Assembly: GCA_900761995.1 (NCBI GenBank) | Contig: CAAFEY010000116.1 | Location: 1 to 5,641, forward strand | From: an uncultured Collinsella sp. | GTDB lineage: Bacteria; Actinomycetota; Coriobacteriia; Coriobacteriales; Coriobacteriaceae | Direction of reading: 5' to 3' | Length of the DNA stretch: 5,641 bases | Shown here: positions 1-4,705 of the stretch, one piece after another | Layout: each line of letters begins with the position of its first letter | Position numbering within the stretch: the first letter of the stretch is position 1 | Translations under genes and position numbers: made by a program | Notes under the pieces: model-generated | What the model was told of the DNA's origin: nothing | The model's database searches: none | Seen by the model: only the letters and a program-made list of their open reading frames with translations

Positions 1-78
1 CCGAACCCGGAAGCTAAGCCCCATCGCGCCGAGAGTACTGCGGGGTCAGCCCGTGGGAGGCCAGGGCGCCGCTGACCG
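1..78 (+). rRNA. rrf: 5S ribosomal RNA, 3' part (5' end outside window)
   Basis: This is the last two-thirds or so of a 5S rRNA, the small RNA of the large ribosomal subunit. The opening CCGAACCCGGAAG matches the conserved 5S block CCGAACnCnGAAG. It is followed by GCGCCGAGAGTACTGCGGGG and a CGGG/CCCG stem, in the order of helix IV, loop E and helix V in bacterial 5S. The closing strand GCGCCGCTGACC should pair with the 5' end, which lies before the window. The 3' end is placed at about 78 by lining up with the E. coli molecule and is uncertain by a few bases. An intrinsic terminator follows about 35 bases later, so 5S is the last gene of its operon. No tRNA follows. Confidence 0.9.
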
Positions 79-79
79 G

Positions 80-100
80 TGGACGGCACCGAGCCGTCTG
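80..100 (+). other. Inverted repeat in the 5S trailer
   Basis: GACGGC (82-87) and GCCGTC (93-98) form a perfect 6-bp stem around the loop ACCGA, extendable by two G-U pairs outward. It lies just after the mature 5S end and before the terminator and has no T tract of its own. It could be a processing hairpin of the rRNA precursor; that role is inferred. Confidence 0.4.
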
Positions 101-111
101 ATGACTTGAAG

Positions 112-143
112 AAGGGGGAGGCCTCGCGGCCTCCCCCTTTTTT
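112..143 (+). terminator. Rho-independent terminator of the rRNA operon
   Basis: GGGGGAGGCC (114-123) pairs perfectly with GGCCTCCCCC (128-137) across the tetraloop TCGC. Six T's follow (138-143), and the AA at 112-113 can extend the stem by pairing with the first two T's. A ten-base-pair, almost all G-C stem with an immediate T run is a strong intrinsic terminator. It separates rRNA transcription from the acpS operon, which therefore needs its own promoter. Confidence 0.95.
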
Positions 144-157
144 GTATCTCGGGCAAT

Positions 158-187
158 TTGTCTCACATAGTAGCTGTGTTTTATAAC
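158..187 (+). promoter_or_regulatory. Possible upstream promoter of the acpS operon
   Basis: TTGTCT (158-163, 4 of 6 to the -35 consensus) and TATAAC (182-187, 5 of 6 to the -10 consensus) are 18 bases apart. The site lies in the AT-richer gap between the rRNA terminator and acpS. Predicted transcription would start near 194, overlapping the second candidate promoter. Assigned by eye only; weaker than the downstream candidate. Confidence 0.35.
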
Positions 188-193
188 CCTCGT

Positions 194-223
194 TTGTCGC
201 ATCTTCTGTGAACGGGCTACAAT
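194..223 (+). promoter_or_regulatory. Likely main sigma70-type promoter of the acpS operon
   Basis: TTGTCG (194-199, 4 of 6) and TACAAT (218-223, 5 of 6) are separated by 18 bases. Transcription would begin around 230, giving a leader of roughly 22 bases that carries the strong acpS ribosome binding site. A promoter is expected here because a strong terminator lies just upstream and all six genes downstream are tightly packed. The boxes are read by eye and not tested. Confidence 0.5.
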
Positions 224-242
224 AACTTAGTCTGTGCGATAT

Positions 243-250
243 GGAGGTGA
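243..250 (+). promoter_or_regulatory. Strong Shine-Dalgarno site that sets the acpS start
   Basis: GGAGGTGA is a full complement to the 16S rRNA tail, with the GGAGG core five bases before the ATG at 253. It overlaps the alternative in-frame ATG at 241, which would have no binding site of its own. The start at 253 is therefore preferred, removing four residues (MEVN). Confidence 0.85.
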
Positions 251-252
251 AC

Positions 253-792
253 ATGGCTGAAGCTGGTATCGGCGTTGATATCGTCGAGATTTCCCGCATG
301 AAATCAATTCTTGAAAAGACGCCGTCGTTTGCTCGGCGTGTGTTTACCGAAGAAGAGCGTGCGTATTGCGATGCATCATCGCGTCCCGCTGCTCACTATG
401 CGAGCCGCTTTGCTTCGCGCGAGGCGGTGCTTAAAGCTCTCGGCACGGGTTTTAGTCAAGGCGTGGGTCGCAAGGATGTTTCGGTGACGCGTGATAAACT
501 CGGCAAACCGAGGGCGCTGCTTTCGGGCCGTGCTCTCGAGATCGCTCAAGAACTGGGTGTTGTTGAGGTCGCTCTTTCCATTACGATTACGGGAGACTTG
601 GCCGTTGCGAATGCCATCGCGATTACCGAAGATGCTCGGCCTAAGCCAAAAGATGAAAAGGTGAGCACCAAGAAACGCGTTGCGCAGACATTTAAAGAGG
701 CTCGCTCTGTATTAGATGAGCTCGAGCAGCTGCAGAATTCAGCATTGACGGAGCACCTGGGCGATGCTTCGCAAGATACGCTAGGAGCATAG
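253..792 (+). CDS. acpS: Holo-[acyl-carrier-protein] synthase with C-terminal extension
   Basis: AcpS moves the 4'-phosphopantetheine arm of coenzyme A onto a serine of acyl carrier protein, making it active for fatty-acid synthesis in the cytoplasm. The protein is 179 residues from the preferred start. The N-terminal GIGVDIVEISR (residues 5-15) carries the Mg-binding Asp9. SRFASREAVLKALGTGF (51-67) is the family signature, with Glu57 and Lys61. The catalytic domain ends near residue 126, the usual length of the whole family (about 120-126). A further 50 or so residues follow, starting with a Pro/Lys-rich stretch (129-142) and then a charged, probably helical segment (143-166). The late strand reads LSITITGDLAVA (108-119), where the family normally has SISH or SLTH, so the usual His is missing. 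First gene of the operon; its stop codon abuts the next start codon with no gap. Confidence 0.93.
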   Translation: MAEAGIGVDIVEISRMKSILEKTPSFARRVFTEEERAYCDASSRPAAHYASRFASREAVLKALGTGFSQGVGRKDVSVTRDKLGKPRALLSGRALEIAQELGVVEVALSITITGDLAVANAIAITEDARPKPKDEKVSTKKRVAQTFKEARSVLDELEQLQNSALTEHLGDASQDTLGA

Positions 793-2409
793 ATGAAACC
801 GGTTTTGAGTACCGAAGAAGTCGTTCGTCTCGAGGATATCATCGAACGCGAAGGAACTTCGAAGGCCGAGCTTATGGAGCTAGCGGGTGAGTTTGCCGCT
901 AACGAGGTCTTGAAGCTCAATCCCGATCGGGTTCTCGTTTTGGTCGGTTTTGGTAATAATGGCGGCGACGGTTGGGTTGCCGCCGATATCCTGAGCCATA
1001 AGGGTGTGGACGTGGATATCGTTTCTCCGGTTGAACCGGATGAGATTCCTGCTGCTCTGGCACGTCACGTTGCTCGTCGTACTGCCGGCCGCGATGTGCA
1101 CGTTTGCGTCGGCCCCTCGCGTGATGAACTCGAGGTTTTGATCGATAAGGCCGATGTTGTTGTCGATGCCATTTTTGGTACCGGTTTCCACGGGAATCTG
1201 CGTGCGCCGTTCTCCATTTGGATTCCTACGGTCAATGAATGCGCCGATTGTGTCGTATCCATTGATGTCCCCTCGGGCCTGAATGCCGAGACGGGCGTTG
1301 TTGATGACGACTGCATTCGTGCCGAGCGCACGGTGACGATGATTGCGCCCAAGATTGGTCTGTATAGCGCTGATGGTCCTGAGTATGCTGGCGATTTGAT
1401 CTGCGGCAATCTTTACGACCGTCTTGACGAGGTCATCGATGATGTCGACCACGCCGCCGAGATTGTCGAGCCCGGTGACTTAGTTGATTACTTTGCCCCA
1501 CTACCTACGAATATCGATAAGTATTCCCGTGGCTCTGTGCTTATTGTCGCCGGATCTGCGCAATATCCTGGTGCTGCCATTATGGCGGCCAAGTCTGCAG
1601 CTCGCGCGGGTGCTGGTTACGTGGCAGTCGCGGCTCCTGACGCCTGCGCCAATCTTATTCGCATGGCACTTCCTTCGATTCCCGTCTTTGCTATTCCGTC
1701 TGATTCCCGCGGCTCCTTTGGCGCCGCTGCGCGCATGACTGTGTGCGAGATTGCAAAGAAGTACAGCTGTGTACTGTGCGGTCCCGGTATGACGACATCT
1801 GCCGGCGCTATGCAGGTGGTTTCGGGCTTGCTCGAGCTTGATGTGCCGCTTATCTTGGACGCCGATGCACTCAACTGCCTTGCTAAGATTGCCATTGACG
1901 GTATTGATAGTAATCCCGAGATGTATCGTCGCGAGCAGCCGTTGGTTATGACGCCGCACTATCGTGAACTTTCGCGTCTGGTTGCCGGTGACGAGGTGAA
2001 CGACCTTGGTACTGCGATTGCAGCCGCGCAGAAGGTTGTCTGGGCTGCAGGCTCTGACAATCTGGTGGTCATTGCCAAGGGGCCGACGACGGCTATCTGT
2101 GGCGTTGAGCGTGTGCTGCTGCCGCTCTCGGGTCCGGCTTCTCTGGCAACTGCCGGTTCGGGTGATGTCCTCGCGGGTATTTTGGCCGGCACGCTTGCCA
2201 CCATGCGCGACGAGATGGATCGTTGGGAGTTGCTGTATTCGTACGCCGTCGCACTTCACAGCTACGCCGGTTTTGCCGCGGCGACGGAGTATGGTGAGAA
2301 GAGCGTCATCGCGACCGATCTTATCGACTTGATCGGTCCGGCCATGGAACTGGCGGCAAAGGATGCGCTCGAAGATCTGGGAATCATGGACGAAGGGTCG
2401 GATGACTAA
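793..2409 (+). CDS. nnr: Bifunctional NAD(P)HX epimerase / ADP-dependent NAD(P)HX dehydratase
   Basis: This enzyme repairs hydrated, inactive NADH and NADPH. The N-terminal YjeF_N domain (about 1-225) interconverts the R and S hydrates, and the C-terminal ribokinase-like YjeF_C domain (about 235-525) dehydrates the S form using ADP. The epimerase half shows LMELAG (27-32), GFGNNGGDG (52-60), VDAIFGTGF (124-132) and SIDVPSGLNAETG (156-168), the last carrying the expected acidic residue. The dehydratase half shows GSVLIVAGSAQYPGAA (247-262), CGPGM (329-333), LILDADALN (353-361) and ATAGSGDVLAGILAG (452-466), with catalytic-type Asp458. The usual TPHPGE motif reads TPHYRE here (387-392). At 538 residues it is somewhat longer than the common 490-510, partly from an acidic tail (523-538). 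AGGAG at 783-787 lies five bases before the start. The neighbour acpS is a common partner. Both domains look intact. Confidence 0.94.
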   Translation: MKPVLSTEEVVRLEDIIEREGTSKAELMELAGEFAANEVLKLNPDRVLVLVGFGNNGGDGWVAADILSHKGVDVDIVSPVEPDEIPAALARHVARRTAGRDVHVCVGPSRDELEVLIDKADVVVDAIFGTGFHGNLRAPFSIWIPTVNECADCVVSIDVPSGLNAETGVVDDDCIRAERTVTMIAPKIGLYSADGPEYAGDLICGNLYDRLDEVIDDVDHAAEIVEPGDLVDYFAPLPTNIDKYSRGSVLIVAGSAQYPGAAIMAAKSAARAGAGYVAVAAPDACANLIRMALPSIPVFAIPSDSRGSFGAAARMTVCEIAKKYSCVLCGPGMTTSAGAMQVVSGLLELDVPLILDADALNCLAKIAIDGIDSNPEMYRREQPLVMTPHYRELSRLVAGDEVNDLGTAIAAAQKVVWAAGSDNLVVIAKGPTTAICGVERVLLPLSGPASLATAGSGDVLAGILAGTLATMRDEMDRWELLYSYAVALHSYAGFAAATEYGEKSVIATDLIDLIGPAMELAAKDALEDLGIMDEGSDD

Positions 2410-2411
2410 TC

Positions 2412-3557
2412 ATGAATAAAGCCGATTTGACGCGCTGGTCCTGGGTCGAGATCGACCGCGGGGCGCTCCGTCGCAACACGAGGGCCTATAAGAACTTGCT
2501 GAATCCACGTCAGCGCCTGTGCTGCGTGGTCAAGGCCGATGCTTATGGTCATGGAGCTGTTGAGTGCGCCAAGATCATGTATTCGGCCGGTGCCGACATG
2601 TTTGCCGTGGCGACGGTTAACGAGGGCGTTGAGCTCCGACAGGGCGGGATTACGAAACCCATCCTCATCCTAAGCGAGCCGCCTATCGAGGCCATTCCGA
2701 CGTTGCTCGAGTTTGATATCATGCCTTCGGTCTATACGTCTGACTTTGCTCTTGCGTATGGCGAATGTGCCGTCGCGGCGGGCAAAGTGGGCAAGTATCA
2801 TCTCGCCATCGAGACGGGCATGAATCGTATCGGCGTTCACTACACGCAGGTGCTCGACTTTGTCCGCGGTATAAATTTCCATCGCGGTATTCAGTGCGAC
2901 GGCGTATTTACGCACTTCGCCACGGCCGATGAACCTTCGGGCTGGGACTACAAGCTGCAGTGTCAGCGCTTTACCGAGGCCGTTCAGGCCATTAAGGATG
3001 CGGGTTTTGAGTGCGGTATCGTGCACTGCGCCAACACGCCGTCCTCGATGCTCGACCCCTCGATGCATTTTGATATGATTCGCGCCGGCGTCGGCTTGTA
3101 TGGCATGCAGCCGTGCGAGCTGAGTGGCCGCGTGATGCAGCTTGATCCCGTTATGAGCGTCCATGCGCGTGTGACGCGCGTGGCACACCCTGCGATGGGT
3201 GAGGGCGTGGGCTACGGTTTTACCTACCGCGTACCGCGTACGCGCGTTCAGATCTGCACGCTGCCGATCGGTTATGCCGATGGCCTATCGCGTACGCTTT
3301 CCAATCGTATGGATGTGCTGTATCGCGGCGAGCGTGTGCATCAGGTTGGCAATATCTGCATGGACCAGTTTATGGTCGCCATTCAGTCCAACCCGGCACA
3401 CGAGATTCCCGAGGCCGAGTATGGTGACGAGATGATCATTGTCGGCCGCGATGGCGATGCCGAGATCACTATGGACGAGATGGCCCGACTGCGCGGAACG
3501 ATTAACTACGAGGTCGCCTGCGGCTTTGGCATGCGTCTCGACAAGGTCTACGTGTAG
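2412..3557 (+). CDS. alr: Alanine racemase (PLP-dependent)
   Basis: Alr interconverts L- and D-alanine in the cytoplasm, supplying D-alanine for peptidoglycan. The 381-residue length is normal for the family. VVKADAYGHG (39-48) holds the PLP lysine, Lys41, and Tyr45. THFA (167-170), CANT (206-209) and MIRAGVGLYG (222-231, Arg224 facing the pyridine nitrogen) line the cofactor pocket of the N-terminal TIM barrel. In the C-terminal beta domain, VGYGFTYR (266-273) carries the second catalytic base, Tyr268. GNICMDQF (313-320) and INYEVACG (364-371) supply substrate and phosphate contacts. HLAIETGMNRIG (130-141) keeps the catalytic-loop Arg139 but has Ala132 where most Alr enzymes have a carbamylated lysine. 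The gene starts two bases after the nnr stop with only a weak binding site (GGATGA, 2400-2405), so translation is probably coupled to nnr. Confidence 0.95.
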   Translation: MNKADLTRWSWVEIDRGALRRNTRAYKNLLNPRQRLCCVVKADAYGHGAVECAKIMYSAGADMFAVATVNEGVELRQGGITKPILILSEPPIEAIPTLLEFDIMPSVYTSDFALAYGECAVAAGKVGKYHLAIETGMNRIGVHYTQVLDFVRGINFHRGIQCDGVFTHFATADEPSGWDYKLQCQRFTEAVQAIKDAGFECGIVHCANTPSSMLDPSMHFDMIRAGVGLYGMQPCELSGRVMQLDPVMSVHARVTRVAHPAMGEGVGYGFTYRVPRTRVQICTLPIGYADGLSRTLSNRMDVLYRGERVHQVGNICMDQFMVAIQSNPAHEIPEAEYGDEMIIVGRDGDAEITMDEMARLRGTINYEVACGFGMRLDKVYV

Positions 3558-3565
3558 GAGCCGCT

Positions 3566-4186
3566 ATGGGCGTCATGCACATCCCCGGCCATACCCATCA
3601 GGCACCACGTGAGGTCGCACTCGAGGAAATTGAGGCCGTTCTGGGCGATTGTCACCTCTGCCAGCTCTACCAGTCGCGTCACAATATCGTGTTTGGCGTG
3701 GGAAACCCCCGCGCTCGCGTGATGTTTATTGGTGAGGCGCCGGGCCGCAATGAGGATTTGCAGGGCGAGCCCTTTGTGGGGGCGGCAGGCGAGGACCTCA
3801 ACGGCATTTTGTCGCTGGCGGGCCTCAAACGCGAAGACGTCTACATTGCCAACGTGCTTAAGTGCCGCCCGCCGGGAAACCGCAATCCGCGTCCCGAGGA
3901 AGTGCTGGCTTGCTCGCCGTTTTTGCGTGAGCAGATTCGAAGCATCTGGCCCGATATTATCGTGACGCTCGGCAACCCCGCGACGCACTTTGTGCTTAAG
4001 ACCGAGATTGGCATTACTAAGCTGCGCGGCAGGTTCCACCAGATGGGGCATTTTGTAGTAATGCCCACGTTCCATCCGGCAGCAGCGCTGCGCAATCCGG
4101 CGTGGCAGGAGCTGCTGGAGGAAGACTTTAAGATGCTGGGCGACTATCTGGAGCGACATCCCGCACCAGAGGACGCCTCGGAATAA
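3566..4186 (+). CDS. Family 4 (UDGa-type) uracil-DNA glycosylase, 4Fe-4S
   Basis: This enzyme removes uracil, arising from cytosine deamination or dUTP misincorporation, to start base-excision repair. The 206 residues show the family 4 pattern. Four cysteines fit the 4Fe-4S cluster: Cys29 and Cys32 in CHLC, Cys100 in KCRPPGNRNP, and Cys116. The first active-site motif is GEAPGRNED (56-64), followed by GEPFVGAAG (67-75), which shapes the uracil pocket. TLGNPA (134-139) and TFHPAAALRNP (168-178) form the later core strand and the DNA-intercalating HPxxxLRNP loop. The binding site AGGAG (3556-3560) overlaps the alr stop codon and sits five bases before the ATG. Placement between alr and tsaE, with gaps of 8 and 12 bases, makes it co-transcribed with cell-wall and tRNA genes. 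Older annotations may call this a phage SPO1 DNA polymerase-related protein. No catalytic motif is missing. Confidence 0.92.
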   Translation: MGVMHIPGHTHQAPREVALEEIEAVLGDCHLCQLYQSRHNIVFGVGNPRARVMFIGEAPGRNEDLQGEPFVGAAGEDLNGILSLAGLKREDVYIANVLKCRPPGNRNPRPEEVLACSPFLREQIRSIWPDIIVTLGNPATHFVLKTEIGITKLRGRFHQMGHFVVMPTFHPAAALRNPAWQELLEEDFKMLGDYLERHPAPEDASE

Positions 4187-4198
4187 TAAGGAGCATAT

Positions 4199-4705
4199 AT
4201 GTCCTTGGAGCGCCTGGGGGTAGGTACTTACAAAACGACTTGCGCTGCCGATACGGAGTACTTTGGCGAGCTAATTGCACCGTGCCTTGAGGACGGCGAT
4301 GTGCTCATCCTGACCGGTGGCCTGGGAGTGGGCAAAACTCACTTTACCAAGGGCGTCTCGCGCGGGCTGGGCGATGAGCATATGGTTACGAGCCCTACGT
4401 TTGCGCTCATGGCCGTTCACGATCAAGGTCGTATTCCGCTGTTTCACTTTGATCTATACCGCCTGGAGCATGCCTACGAGCTCGAGGATACGGGCATTTT
4501 CGATGTGCTGGGCTATGAGGGTGCTTGCCTGCTGGAATGGGGCGAACAATTCCAAGACGAGCTGACGGATGAGTATCTTTCGGTGACGCTCAAGCGTGAT
4601 GAGGGCGACAGTGATGTGCGAACGATAACGCTCGAGGCGCACGGTGACCGCGCAATGGAGCTTTCCCATTTGATTGATAAGGCTGTACAAGATGAGCTTG
4701 CATAA
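4199..4705 (+). CDS. tsaE: tRNA t6A37 threonylcarbamoyladenosine biosynthesis ATPase TsaE
   Basis: TsaE is the small P-loop ATPase that works with TsaB and TsaD to place threonylcarbamoyl on A37 of ANN-decoding tRNAs; it is thought to reset the TsaBD complex between rounds. The 168 residues are a usual length. The Walker A motif is GGLGVGKT (40-47, Lys46). SPTF (65-68) is the switch-like family signature. HFDLYRLE (83-90, Asp85) and LLEWGEQF (111-118, Glu113) are the metal- and nucleotide-linked motifs typical of the family. Most members have GDLGAGKT, so Gly41 replaces the usual Asp. A good binding site, AAGGAG (4188-4193), lies five bases before the ATG. The 3' end overlaps the next gene by 14 bases, pointing to coupled synthesis of TsaE and the TsaB fusion. 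Confidence 0.94.
   Translation: MSLERLGVGTYKTTCAADTEYFGELIAPCLEDGDVLILTGGLGVGKTHFTKGVSRGLGDEHMVTSPTFALMAVHDQGRIPLFHFDLYRLEHAYELEDTGIFDVLGYEGACLLEWGEQFQDELTDEYLSVTLKRDEGDSDVRTITLEAHGDRAMELSHLIDKAVQDELA
4679..4682 (+). promoter_or_regulatory. Weak ribosome binding site for the tsaB fusion gene
   Basis: AAGG, nine bases before the ATG at 4692, is the only Shine-Dalgarno-like match. It lies inside tsaE. With a 14-base gene overlap, initiation probably depends on ribosomes that have just translated tsaE. The ATG at 4692 is chosen because the core ASKHA strand (ALVVALDTST) begins at residue 8, leaving no room for a later start. Confidence 0.45.

Noticed and set aside
14..202. Minus-strand 62-residue open frame
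   Set aside because: It runs across the 5S rRNA and the terminator hairpin, has low-complexity content and matches no known family.
241..252. ATG at 241 as the acpS start
   Set aside because: The strong GGAGGTGA site lies inside these codons and is correctly spaced for the ATG at 253, while 241 has no site of its own.
1760..1775. Inverted repeat AGTACA-gctg-TGTACT as an operator or terminator
   Set aside because: It lies deep inside nnr coding sequence, has no T run, and is short enough to arise by chance.
1501..2259. Long minus-strand open frame (252 residues) opposite nnr
   Set aside because: It lies wholly antisense to a clear dehydratase domain. The Arg/His-rich composition is typical of the complement of GC-biased coding sequence, and no motif is visible.
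3223..3246. Short repeat of TACCGCG in alr
   Set aside because: It encodes the normal segment around the catalytic tyrosine (YRVPRTRV) and reflects codon use, not a repeat element.
3548..4159. Minus-strand open frame (203 residues) opposite the glycosylase gene
   Set aside because: The plus-strand gene has every family 4 motif and a good binding site. The antisense frame shows no recognisable domain and is a codon-bias shadow.
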